The notes under the pieces: model-generated | Seen by the model: the letters and a program-made list of their open reading frames with translations, nothing else | What the model was told of the DNA's origin: nothing | The model's database searches: none | Assembly (NCBI RefSeq): GCF_001552595.1 | Contig: NZ_BCRM01000020.1 | Span: 79,722 to 143,721, forward strand | Reading direction: 5' to 3' | DNA length: 64,000 nucleotides | Origin: Rhodococcus erythropolis NBRC 15567 | GTDB lineage: Bacteria; Actinomycetota; Actinomycetes; Mycobacteriales; Mycobacteriaceae | Program-made: the position numbers and the translations under genes | Part shown: positions 25,421 through 33,660 of the stretch, piece after piece | Numbering within the stretch: the first letter of the stretch is position 1 | Layout of the letters: each line of letters opens with the position of its first letter

Positions 25421-26815
25421 ATGAAGACCACTGATTCCTCACTCATCGAGGACCTCACGATCCAACCTGTGCCGGAAGAGCGCCGCACCGGTACTGCCCG
25501 CCATCTGTTCTCGGTCTGGTTCGGCGTCCAGATCATGCCCCTTACCCTCGTGATGGGTGTGCTGGGTCCGACTGTGTACGGACTCGACATCGCCTCGACA
25601 ATTGCCGCGATCGTCCTCGGTAACCTGATCGGTGCGGTCTTCATGGCATTGCACTCGGTGCAGGGATCAAAACTTGGTGTGCCGCAGATGATTCAGGCAC
25701 GTGGACAATTCGGTATGTACGGCTCGCTGCTCGTGTTGGTCGTCGTCATCCTGATGTACCTGGGTTTTCTCGCGTCTATCATCGTGCTTGCCCGAGACAC
25801 ACTTGTTGCGTTGGTACCCGCATTGAACCCCTCGCTTGCGTTGGTGCTGACTACTGGTCTCACGCTGGTGGCAGTCATCTTCGGTTACGAGTTCATTCAC
25901 CGACTCAACCGCGCCTTGCTCGTTCTCTTCGGAATTGCCGTCATCTTGATCGCCGTGTTCACCTTCCAAGCCGCCGGTGGAGGGCCCGCGACATCGGCGG
26001 ATACGAGCTTTAGCGTGATAGGTTTCCTCGGGATGACGTCGATCGCCGCGACATGGCAGATCGCCTACGCGCCTTACGTTTCCGACTATTCTCGCTACCT
26101 GCCCGCGGCGACTCCTTCGCGCGAGGCGTTCTGGTACACCTATCTCGGCGCCGTTGTCGGCGCGATTCCGGTGATGACCCTCGGTGCGCTCCTCGTGACC
26201 GCGGCAGGCGGCGACGGAAGCGTCGCTCAACTGCTCGACATCATGCCAGGTCCGATTGGCGTCTTCGTTCTCGTCATGCTTTTCCTCGGCGCCATCGACG
26301 CGGCGGTGATCAACCTTTACGGCCCGTCCCTGTGCACGCTGACGTTGATGCAAACATTCCGAACAGGCTGGAAACCAGGAGCTTTCGCGCGTAACCTCGT
26401 CGCCACCTGCACCGCCGTCATCGCATTCATGGTGGCCCTGCTGTTCGCTGACAACTTTCTCGTCAACTACTCCAACTTCATCCACTTCCTGATGTGCTTG
26501 CTCATCCCCTGGAGCATCGTCAATCTGGTCGACTATTACATGATCGCCAAGGGACAGTACGATATTGCCGCGTTCAGTGACGTCAATGCCGGCTATGGGG
26601 CCTTCAACATACCGGCCCTGGCTACCTACATCCTCGGATTTGTCATCCAAATGCCTTTCATGTCAGGCGATTTCTTTACCGGACCGGTGGCCGCAGCCAT
26701 GAACGGGGTCGACGTGTCCTGGCTCGTCGGGTCCGTGGCCAGCTTCTTTCTCTATCTCGCGCTCGTTCGACTCTCCGCCAAGCGCACTCCGGCTCTCGCT
26801 GCAGCCGCTGCCTGA
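25421..26815 (+). CDS. NCS1-family (purine/cytosine/allantoin/hydantoin-type) permease
   Basis: A 464-residue membrane transporter with about 12 hydrophobic helices. The ATG at 25421 follows AGAGG; a GTG six bases earlier is also in frame. Family marks are FSVWFGVQIMPLTLVMGVLG in helix 1, LGVPQMIQARGQFGMYGS in helices 2-3, and IAYAPYVSDYSRYLP in helix 6. NCS1 proteins are cation symporters for nucleobases, hydantoins, pyridoxine or related heterocycles. It heads a plus-strand operon of Rid, HpaB-like monooxygenase, flavin reductase and cyclase-family genes, so it probably imports their substrate. Confidence 0.9.
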   Translation: MKTTDSSLIEDLTIQPVPEERRTGTARHLFSVWFGVQIMPLTLVMGVLGPTVYGLDIASTIAAIVLGNLIGAVFMALHSVQGSKLGVPQMIQARGQFGMYGSLLVLVVVILMYLGFLASIIVLARDTLVALVPALNPSLALVLTTGLTLVAVIFGYEFIHRLNRALLVLFGIAVILIAVFTFQAAGGGPATSADTSFSVIGFLGMTSIAATWQIAYAPYVSDYSRYLPAATPSREAFWYTYLGAVVGAIPVMTLGALLVTAAGGDGSVAQLLDIMPGPIGVFVLVMLFLGAIDAAVINLYGPSLCTLTLMQTFRTGWKPGAFARNLVATCTAVIAFMVALLFADNFLVNYSNFIHFLMCLLIPWSIVNLVDYYMIAKGQYDIAAFSDVNAGYGAFNIPALATYILGFVIQMPFMSGDFFTGPVAAAMNGVDVSWLVGSVASFFLYLALVRLSAKRTPALAAAAA

Positions 26816-26840
26816 AACTTGAACACCGAAAGGAATATTC

Positions 26841-27293
26841 ATGACCGGGACCGAACTCGCCGACCTCGTCGGCGACGGCACTGACCGCCAGCGTCTGATG
26901 AACAGCACCTGGACTCACCACATCAAGACTCCGTTCTCACAGGGATGGCGGATCGGGAACCTCGTCTTCACCGGCGGCCAACTCTCGGCGGACGAACACG
27001 GAAACGTCCTCGGAGAGGGTGACATCGAGGCGCAGACCCGCAATGTATTCGAGTCGCTCACCACAGTACTGGCCGAGGCCGGTGCCACCTGGGGCGACGT
27101 CGTCAAACTCAATACCTACTACTGCTTCGACGGCTCGGGAGACCAGGTTCAGGAGAACTGGGAGACCATGACCCGCGTTCGGATGGAATTCCTCCCCGAA
27201 GAGGGGCCTGCCGGTACCGGCGTACGCGTCGCCGGACTCATGTACGACGGCTTTCTCATCGAGGCCGAAGCCATCGCGGTCATCCGCGGCTGA
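26841..27293 (+). CDS. RidA-family protein (divergent subgroup)
   Basis: A 150-residue Rid-fold protein with AAAGGA before the ATG. The fold is visible in KTPFSQGWRIGNLVFTGGQL, TRNVFESLTTVLAEAGATW and the C-terminal strand RVAGLMYDGFLIEAEAIAVI. The residue expected to be the RidA carboxylate-binding Arg sits in a different context (GTGVRVAGL), so it belongs to another Rid subgroup than the protein at 3050. Within this operon it may hydrolyse an aminoacrylate- or carbamate-like ring-opening product, as RutC does in uracil breakdown. Confidence 0.85.
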   Translation: MTGTELADLVGDGTDRQRLMNSTWTHHIKTPFSQGWRIGNLVFTGGQLSADEHGNVLGEGDIEAQTRNVFESLTTVLAEAGATWGDVVKLNTYYCFDGSGDQVQENWETMTRVRMEFLPEEGPAGTGVRVAGLMYDGFLIEAEAIAVIRG

Positions 27294-27310
27294 TCACCGA
27301 AAGGAACATC

Positions 27311-28801
27311 ATGACCAACCCCACGCTCGACGCCCGGAGACTGCGCATCGACAAGGTCACCGAACAACTCTCGCAGACCGGAGGGCACCTGCTCACCGGT
27401 GATCAGTACAAGGCCTCGTTGCGCGACGGCCGCCGCATCATCTCCTCACAGGGTGAGGATGTCGAGGATGTCACCACCCATCCCGACCTGCGTGCCGTCA
27501 ACACCCTGGCCGGAATTCAGGATGCCCAGTTCGCGTCGGAGACCCGCGACGTTCTCACCTACGTGGACGACGACGGTGGCCGACGCGCCATCGGATGGCA
27601 GATTCCCCGCACTCGCGCTGACCTGATGGCCAAACGTGAAGCGACGCGGCTGATCACGCAGAAGACCATGGGCATGTACGGCCGTCCCAACGACTACGGC
27701 GCAATGATGGCACTCGGCTTCCTCTCGACCATCGACAGGATCGAAGCGGAGAACCCTGAATTCGCGCAGAACATACGCGATTTCGTGAAGATATCTGGTG
27801 ATCACAACCTGCTCAGCACAGATCTGATCGCAGACCCGCAGTCCGACAAGAGTATTCCGCGAAACGAGCGCCCGTCGCAGTTGCGCATTGTCGAAGACCG
27901 ACCCGACGGAATCGTCATCTCAGGTGCGAAGGTAGCCGGTAGCATCGGTTCCCTCGCACACTTTTTCACTCTCTCGACCACTCTCGGCGGTGGAGTCGGG
28001 CCGGAAGCGGCCATCTGGGCGGCGATCCCGGTCAACTCCCCCGGTCTCTCGCTCATCCTGCGCGAGCCGACGGCGAAGATGAACACGCCGCGCAATGATC
28101 ACCCGCTCGATCACGCCGGTGAAGAACTCGATCAGACGATCATCTTCGACAAGGTGTTCATCCCGCGTGAGTACGTCTTCAGCAAGTACAACCTGGGATT
28201 GCTCGACCTGTACTACGAATCCTGTGCGTATTCGCTGTGGTCGGTGATGACGCGCCTGGCCTTCCGGGCAGAGATGTTCACCGGTGTGGCGCAGGTGATC
28301 ACCGAGATCCTCGGCACCGACAAGATTCCCGGTGTGCAGGCTGCCGTCGCCGACATCACGCTCTACGCACAAACCCTCAAGGCGTATTCGCTCGCCACCG
28401 TTCACGAGTCAGTGGAATGGTGTGGCCTGCATGTACCGAACCCGGAACTGACAACGGCAGGCCGTCTCTACTCGATCGAGAACTATCCCCGCATCACCTA
28501 TCTGCTTCGCGATCTGTGCGGGCAGGCGCTCATCGCCCGCTGGCCCGAAAAAGTTTGGGATCATCCGGAATTCGGCTCCCGGATGGAAGAGTTCTTTCCT
28601 GGAACCGGGGTCTCCGCCCGGGACAAGAACACCTTCTTCAACTTCGTCTGGGACCTGGTCGCGGGTGCTCACGCGGGCCGCGTCGGACTGTTCGAGAACG
28701 TCAACGCCACTCCGCCAGCCTTCGTCCGTAACCTCGTCTACTCCAAGACCGATCGCACCGCAGCCGCTCGGCGAGTCCGCGACTATGTGGGGATCGCCTG
28801 A
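27311..28801 (+). CDS. HpaB-type FADH2-dependent aromatic monooxygenase, large component
   Basis: A 496-residue member of the 4-hydroxyphenylacetate 3-hydroxylase family, at the usual length (480-520). It carries LLTGDQYKASLRDGRRI at the N-terminus, then the helical domains (RPNDYGAMMALGFLSTI, LLSTDLIADPQSDKS) and the flavin/substrate segment KMNTPRNDHPLDHAGEELDQ, and ends with the helical bundle. Such enzymes take reduced flavin from a separate reductase, here the adjoining gene with which it shares one base (TGATG). They hydroxylate phenols or N-heterocycles. The neighbourhood favours a nitrogen heterocycle. Confidence 0.9.
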   Translation: MTNPTLDARRLRIDKVTEQLSQTGGHLLTGDQYKASLRDGRRIISSQGEDVEDVTTHPDLRAVNTLAGIQDAQFASETRDVLTYVDDDGGRRAIGWQIPRTRADLMAKREATRLITQKTMGMYGRPNDYGAMMALGFLSTIDRIEAENPEFAQNIRDFVKISGDHNLLSTDLIADPQSDKSIPRNERPSQLRIVEDRPDGIVISGAKVAGSIGSLAHFFTLSTTLGGGVGPEAAIWAAIPVNSPGLSLILREPTAKMNTPRNDHPLDHAGEELDQTIIFDKVFIPREYVFSKYNLGLLDLYYESCAYSLWSVMTRLAFRAEMFTGVAQVITEILGTDKIPGVQAAVADITLYAQTLKAYSLATVHESVEWCGLHVPNPELTTAGRLYSIENYPRITYLLRDLCGQALIARWPEKVWDHPEFGSRMEEFFPGTGVSARDKNTFFNFVWDLVAGAHAGRVGLFENVNATPPAFVRNLVYSKTDRTAAARRVRDYVGIA

Positions 28802-29382
28802 TGGGCGCGCCGGTGATGGACAGACGCACCGCATCACTTCGTGCAGCAGCCGGCGCCACCCACCCATGTGTGCCCGCCGAGGATTTTGCTGCCTCGATGC
28901 GCAAGCTGGCGAGCGGTATCGTGGTGGTGACCACCGAGGTCGAGGGGCGACCTTGGGGGCTGACGCTCAGTTCGGTGTCCTCGTTCTCGGCTGATCCGGC
29001 CCGGATCTCGTTGTCGGTGAACAAGACCAATGTCACAGCCCGCTACATCGCCGAGCGCGAGCGCTTCGGCGTCGCAATCCTCTCCGACGACAAGATGGCG
29101 CTCGCCGCCGATCTCGCTGCGCCTGGTAAGCCGAAATTCATTGCCGAAGAACAACTGTGCAGTCCTGGACCGCGGTTCTCGCTGCCGGCGATCGACGGGG
29201 CCCTGTACAACATCGAATGCGCAGTGGTCTTCATGGTGGAAGCCGTCGACCACGTCCTCGTTGTCGCCGACGTGGTCTCGGCGCGTGCAGGCGCTCACGC
29301 GGAGACTGCCGGACCGTTGACGTACTTCGACCGCACCTTCGGCTCGTTCGCCGTGGGAGACCCAGAAGGAGGGATCGTATGA
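28801..29382 (+). CDS. flavin reductase (HpaC-like), small component
   Basis: A 193-residue protein of the flavin reductase domain family. After a 25-residue tail comes the split barrel: FAASMRKLASGIVVVTTEVE, GLTLSSVSSFSADPARISLS and RERFGVAILSDDK. It reduces FMN or FAD with NAD(P)H and passes it to the monooxygenase encoded immediately upstream. Start and stop are coupled to both neighbours (TGATG at 28799, ATGA at 29379). The C-terminal half is longer than HpaC and ends in YFDRTFGSFA. Confidence 0.9.
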   Translation: MGAPVMDRRTASLRAAAGATHPCVPAEDFAASMRKLASGIVVVTTEVEGRPWGLTLSSVSSFSADPARISLSVNKTNVTARYIAERERFGVAILSDDKMALAADLAAPGKPKFIAEEQLCSPGPRFSLPAIDGALYNIECAVVFMVEAVDHVLVVADVVSARAGAHAETAGPLTYFDRTFGSFAVGDPEGGIV

Positions 29383-30188
29383 CCACGACACCGGATACGG
29401 CTGCCAGACAGCAGAGCCCACTGCTTGGTGATCGGCTACTCGAGAACCGTCAACCGATAGTCGATCTGACCAGGCCGGTGTACGAAGGGATGCCGATGTG
29501 GTTCGGCCATCAGCGCACCTTCACTCCGGTGAACCAGACACACGAGCAGTTCAAGGCGATGTACGGGACCAAGGATGGGTTCTACGCGCGCAATCTCGTG
29601 ATCAGCGAGCACGCCGGCACCCACGCCGACGCGACCATCGAGTATGACCCCGACGGCGCCACCATCGACAACACCCCGTTGGCGTACTACTACGGTTCGG
29701 CCGTCTGTCTCGATCTATCGCACGTGAAATTCGAAGGCCCCGAACCGATGACACATGGATCGGCGGGTATCGAGGACGTCGAGATCGCCGAGCGGGCGCT
29801 GGCCGAGGCAGGTGAGGAGATCAGGCCCGGCGATATCGTACTGGCCTGGTTCGACTACGGCGATCGCTGGTTCCCCGAACGCAAGTACATCGACGAGAAT
29901 CCCGGATTCTCCTGGGAGGGCGCCGAATACCTCGCGAAGAAGGGTGTGGTAAACATCGGCACCGACTGCAATGCGATCGACAACAGTCTCGACAACAGCT
30001 TCGCCGGACACATGGTGTGCAAGAAGTACGGGATCGTGAACACCGAGCATTTGCAGAATCTGGGACAGTTGGTGAACACCCGCTTCGACTACTTCGGCCT
30101 GCCACTGCACCTCGTCGGCGGCACCGGCTCGCCCATTCGGGCCGTCGCGGTCCCCCGTGCGCGGTTAGGGAGTCCGGAGACTCCTTAA
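29379..30188 (+). CDS. cyclase-family (kynurenine formamidase/isatin hydrolase-like) metal-dependent hydrolase
   Basis: A 269-residue member of the cyclase family. The ATG at 29379 overlaps the reductase stop (ATGA). The metal motif H-x-G-T-H-x-D is present in SEHAGTHADATIEYD, but the usual later P-x-H is T-I-E, so the last histidine ligand is replaced, perhaps by Glu. Other family features are VDLTRPVYEGMPMWFG at the start and VVNIGTDCNAIDNSLDNSFA. Relatives hydrolyse cyclic or N-formyl amides (N-formylkynurenine, isatin). In this operon it is the prime candidate for ring opening after hydroxylation. Confidence 0.87.
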   Translation: MTTTPDTAARQQSPLLGDRLLENRQPIVDLTRPVYEGMPMWFGHQRTFTPVNQTHEQFKAMYGTKDGFYARNLVISEHAGTHADATIEYDPDGATIDNTPLAYYYGSAVCLDLSHVKFEGPEPMTHGSAGIEDVEIAERALAEAGEEIRPGDIVLAWFDYGDRWFPERKYIDENPGFSWEGAEYLAKKGVVNIGTDCNAIDNSLDNSFAGHMVCKKYGIVNTEHLQNLGQLVNTRFDYFGLPLHLVGGTGSPIRAVAVPRARLGSPETP

Positions 30189-30209
30189 CCACGCACAGGG
30201 CTGGAGGAA

Positions 30210-31064
30210 TTAGAAGGTCGGTGGAGTGTTCACCCACACTACGCGGGCGGTGACGGTGCCATGATTGGCGTAAGTGTGCGGGCGAGTGCTGGGAAACGTC
30301 ATCGAGTCGCCGGTGGCCAGAGACACGGTTTCGACGCCGTCGAGAACGATCTCCACGCTGCCGGCGACAACGGTGAGGAACTCTTCTCCTGCATGAGTCA
30401 TCGGTTCACCGCTGCCGAAACCGGGCTCGATGGTGACCATCTGGGACTGCAACACCGTCGACGACTGGTAAAGGTTCTCGATTCGAACGCCTTCGGCTTC
30501 GAGGGGAAGGACTTCGCGCTCGTCGGCGCGCACGATCATCCGATCCTCGGAGGCCGGCATACCGAGGAGCTCCGGCGTGGTCGTTCCGAGCGCATGTGCG
30601 ATCTGTGTGATGCGTCCGATGCTGGGTTTGCTCAGTCCACGCTCGAATGCGCTCAACGCAGAAGGGCTGACCGCGATTTCCTGCGAAAGGTCACGCAGGC
30701 TCATCCGATTTCGGCGTCGAAGCTCCTTGACTCGGGCGCCTATGGCGCCGATGTCGTCTTCGGCGGGTGGGGCGTCGTCCTCGACGTCGCCGTCAAGCGC
30801 CTGACGGATACCGACGACGGTCATGGAGCGGGATTCGAGGAGCTTGCGGATCTTCTCGAGCCGTTTGACGTCCTGCATCGAATACATGCGTTGCCCGGAC
30901 TCGGTGCGAAGAGGGGTGATCAGCCGTTCTTGCTCCCACAACCGAATTCGTGCGGTAGACACGCCGACGATGCTGGCCACGTGGCCGATCTTGAGGATCG
31001 CGGCATCGGTTGCAGACTTCGGCACCGGCTCGTCCGGACGATTCGGGGAACTGGTTGAAGACAT
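30210..31064 (-). CDS. regulator with fused MerR HTH, XRE HTH and cupin domains
   Basis: A 284-residue three-module protein; ATG at 31064 with GTGAGG nine bases before it. Residues about 25-90 are a MerR-type winged helix (ILKIGHVASIVGVSTARIRL, WEQERLITPLRTESGQRMY). About 108-165 are a lambda-repressor-like XRE HTH (VKELRRRNRMSLRDLSQEIA, VSPSALSAFERGLSKPSIGR). About 190-284 are a cupin (EPMTHAGEEFLTVVAGSVEI, STRPHTYANHG). XRE-cupin fusions are common; an additional N-terminal MerR domain is unusual. It sits inside the catabolic cluster, divergent from the VOC/M20 pair (35 bp apart) and convergent with the cyclase operon. Probable local regulator sensing a small molecule. Confidence 0.88.
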   Translation of the reverse strand: MSSTSSPNRPDEPVPKSATDAAILKIGHVASIVGVSTARIRLWEQERLITPLRTESGQRMYSMQDVKRLEKIRKLLESRSMTVVGIRQALDGDVEDDAPPAEDDIGAIGARVKELRRRNRMSLRDLSQEIAVSPSALSAFERGLSKPSIGRITQIAHALGTTTPELLGMPASEDRMIVRADEREVLPLEAEGVRIENLYQSSTVLQSQMVTIEPGFGSGEPMTHAGEEFLTVVAGSVEIVLDGVETVSLATGDSMTFPSTRPHTYANHGTVTARVVWVNTPPTF

Positions 31065-31099
31065 GGACCTCGACCTCACGAAAGGGGAAACGGATCACG

Positions 31100-31687
31100 G
31101 TGAACGTGCGCGTAGATCATATAGTTCTCGTACATGGCGACTTGAAGAAAGCCGCACAAATTGTGTCGCAGGTGACAGGTCTCGAGGTGCGTGGCGGTGG
31201 CCGCCACGACGCAGTCGGCACCAGCAATCTGATCATTCCGATGGGGGAGACGTACCTGGAACTGGCGACTGTGAACGACCCCGTCGCCGCTGCGCAGCAC
31301 CCCTTCGGACGACTGGTCTCTGCCGCACTTGAACACGACCGGGCCTTGGCGGCGTGGGCAGTGGCAGGCACTGTCGGCGACGACGCCGTGCCGCTTAGTC
31401 GCGCCGGCGTCAGCGTCCGCCTCGTCGGCTGCGACCAGGCGATCATTCGCCCTGACCTACCTTTCCGGCTCGAGCGTCCCGGCGGCCAGGCGTTTCCCGG
31501 CGCGACATCTGAGCCGCGCCGACTGCGGGAGATCCACCTGCGCGGACCCGAAGAACCGGGCGGTCTGAGCAACGGACCCACTGAACTGGTGACGACCCGC
31601 GGACCCGCAGCCCTTCACTCGTTCGCCCTCGACGACGCGGACGGGCACGAGTTGAGCGTCACCAACGACATCTGGAGCACTCTGTGA
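31100..31687 (+). CDS. VOC/glyoxalase-like domain protein
   Basis: A 195-residue protein from the GTG at 31100, preceded by AAGGGGA about 11 bases away. It opens with the Glyoxalase_3-type pattern VRVDHIVLVHGDLKKAAQIV, continues TSNLIIPMGETYLELATVND and ends in a beta segment (LHSFALDDADGHELSVT). Single-chain VOC-fold proteins are often lyases, isomerases or dioxygenases, but the metal ligands cannot be assigned securely. It is coupled to the M20 gene (GTGA overlap at 31684) and belongs to the same catabolic cluster. Confidence 0.8.
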   Translation: MNVRVDHIVLVHGDLKKAAQIVSQVTGLEVRGGGRHDAVGTSNLIIPMGETYLELATVNDPVAAAQHPFGRLVSAALEHDRALAAWAVAGTVGDDAVPLSRAGVSVRLVGCDQAIIRPDLPFRLERPGGQAFPGATSEPRRLREIHLRGPEEPGGLSNGPTELVTTRGPAALHSFALDDADGHELSVTNDIWSTL

Positions 31688-32868
31688 GCATCGACATCGT
31701 CGCGGTACGTCGCGATCTGCACGCCATGCCCGAAGTGGGCCTCGACCTCCCGCTGACCCAGGCCTACCTGCTGGACCGACTCGTCGAATCGGGAATCGAA
31801 CTGACGCTCGGCACCGCGATGTCGTCGGTAACCGCCGTGGTGCGCGGCGGCAGGGTCGATCGCTCGAACCCGTCTCAGGTTCCCACCGTCCTGGTGCGAT
31901 CCGACATGGACGCTCTCCCTGTTGCCGAAGACACCGGACTCGACTGGGCGTCGGGCAACGGGGCGATGCACGCGTGCGGTCACGACGCGCACATGGCGAT
32001 CGTCCTCGCGGCGGCATTGGAAACCCAGGAGAGGCGAGCCGATCTGACCGGCGACGTCATCTTCTTCTTCCAGCCGGGAGAAGAAGGCCACGGCGGTGCG
32101 AAACTGGCACTCGAGGAAGGCCTCCTGGGCGTTTCCGGCGCGCGCCCGGTGGCCGCACTGGGGTTGCACGTCCTCGCTCATCTGCTCGGCGCCGGTGAAT
32201 TCGCGTCACGCGAGGGTGCAGTGCTGTCGGGTTCGACGCTCGTCGATGTGACCATCACCGGCAGTGGCGGCCACGGCTCCTCCCCTCACCTGGCGCGTAG
32301 TCCACTCACAGCGGCGGCGGAAGCTGTTGGTGCCGTGGGGATCGCGGCGTCACACGGCGTCTCGATGTTCGAGCCCGCTGCGGTGGTGTTCGGTGCATTA
32401 CGCGCCGGTGAGGCGCGAAACGTCATACCCGACAACGCTTCTCTGTCCGGGGTGATCCGCAGTTTCTCGGAGGACACGGATGCGCGTCTGCAGTCGATCG
32501 TGCGTCGTACCGTCGACGGCGTCGCACACGCGCACGGCGTCGAGGCTGAAGTGGTGCTGACCCAGGACACTGTGCCGACAGTCAGCAACGGCATTGAACT
32601 GGACCGACTGGATGCGGTCGCCGCGGGAGTCGGCACGTCGGTCACTCGATTGCAGCAGCCGATCGGAATCTCCGAGGATTTCTCGTGGATCCTCCGCGAA
32701 GTGCCCGGTGTCTTCCTGCTCGTCGGGGCCCGTACCAGCGACGAAAGCCACTTACCGTCGAATCACTCTGCGCGGGCGACATTTTCCGATGACGTGCTCG
32801 CCCCCACCCGGGATCTGATCGTGGCGTGGGTGCAAGGGCGTCTGGCAGATCAAGGCGCAAATGGGTAG
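31684..32868 (+). CDS. M20-family amidohydrolase (IAA-amino acid hydrolase type)
   Basis: A 394-residue metallohydrolase. The GTG at 31684 overlaps the VOC stop. Metal-site motifs are complete: MHACGHDAHMA (Cys and His ligands), FFFQPGEEGHGGA (catalytic/metal Glu pair), LGLHV (His) and the late SNHSARATFSDD. The lid domain begins near TITGSGGHGSSPHLA. The family removes N-acyl groups from amino acids or hydrolyses N-carbamoyl and amide bonds. It would act on the linear amide or carbamoyl product of ring opening in this cluster. It converges on, and overlaps by 19 bp, the DUF1707 gene ending at 32850. Confidence 0.9.
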   Translation: MSIDIVAVRRDLHAMPEVGLDLPLTQAYLLDRLVESGIELTLGTAMSSVTAVVRGGRVDRSNPSQVPTVLVRSDMDALPVAEDTGLDWASGNGAMHACGHDAHMAIVLAAALETQERRADLTGDVIFFFQPGEEGHGGAKLALEEGLLGVSGARPVAALGLHVLAHLLGAGEFASREGAVLSGSTLVDVTITGSGGHGSSPHLARSPLTAAAEAVGAVGIAASHGVSMFEPAAVVFGALRAGEARNVIPDNASLSGVIRSFSEDTDARLQSIVRRTVDGVAHAHGVEAEVVLTQDTVPTVSNGIELDRLDAVAAGVGTSVTRLQQPIGISEDFSWILREVPGVFLLVGARTSDESHLPSNHSARATFSDDVLAPTRDLIVAWVQGRLADQGANG

Positions 32869-33650
32869 ACGCTCAATGGCTCGCCCGACAGTGTGGTCTC
32901 CAGGTGGCCGGAGTCGTCGGCCTCGTTTCTCACGTACATAGAGACGGTCGGCTCGTTGGCTCGGCCGATGGTGGGGTATTCGAAACGGATCTGGTCGACC
33001 ACTCCGCCCGGAACCCGGAGCGTTTCCGGAGCGCCGGCGATCAGCCGCGCCAGAACCTCGAGATCGACCGTCGACAGGTCGATTGTTCGTGTCCCGGTTT
33101 TTCGGGGTGAAGGTGTCGACCAGGATTTGAAGTCACCATCGTAGATGTATCTGACGTAGTTGCCGGGCTGATCATGGGCCACTCGTTCTACGGTTGCGTT
33201 TTCGGTACTGAGCGAGACGGTATCGGCGATGGTGTCGCCGAATTCGGCCCGGTAATCGTCGATGAACTGCGCCACGCCGTGGCCGGTCATCAGATTCGGG
33301 ATCGGTGCGTCGGTCCCGAGCGGTGACGTGTCCGGGTTGGTGGCCGAACCGATCAGCGCCCCGACGACACCGGCGACAAGTACGACGGCCGCAGCAGCTT
33401 TCACCGATTTCGGTGGCGCAGGCAGGCGGGGCCGGACCACCTCGGTGTCGAGATATCGAGAGGGGATCTGAAGGTCATTCACGAGAACCTGAAGGTCGTG
33501 AATTGTTTTGGCGGACATTGCTTTTGATGTTCGAGACTCGTATTCTCCGGCATGTAGCTGCCCGTCTGCGAGGGCGTTGTCCAGCACCCCACAGGTATCG
33601 GCTCGGTCGGAATCTCGTGCACGTTTAGACGGGGAGGGACTCGACGGCAT
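32850..33650 (-). CDS. DUF1707-domain membrane protein, paralogue 3
   Basis: A 266-residue protein; ATG at 33650 with TAGGAA nine bases upstream. The DUF1707 segment (about 10-60; RARDSDRADTCGVLDNALAD, GQLHAGEYESR) is followed by one transmembrane helix (VKAAAAVVLVAGVVGALIG) and an extracytoplasmic domain of about 150 residues. The long open frame further upstream lies antisense to the preceding gene and is rejected. It is third of three adjacent paralogues with the same layout. DUF1707 proteins are abundant in actinobacteria and lack assigned function. Confidence 0.82.
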   Translation of the reverse strand: MPSSPSPSKRARDSDRADTCGVLDNALADGQLHAGEYESRTSKAMSAKTIHDLQVLVNDLQIPSRYLDTEVVRPRLPAPPKSVKAAAAVVLVAGVVGALIGSATNPDTSPLGTDAPIPNLMTGHGVAQFIDDYRAEFGDTIADTVSLSTENATVERVAHDQPGNYVRYIYDGDFKSWSTPSPRKTGTRTIDLSTVDLEVLARLIAGAPETLRVPGGVVDQIRFEYPTIGRANEPTVSMYVRNEADDSGHLETTLSGEPLSVYPFAP

Positions 33651-33660
33651 GATCTGATTC

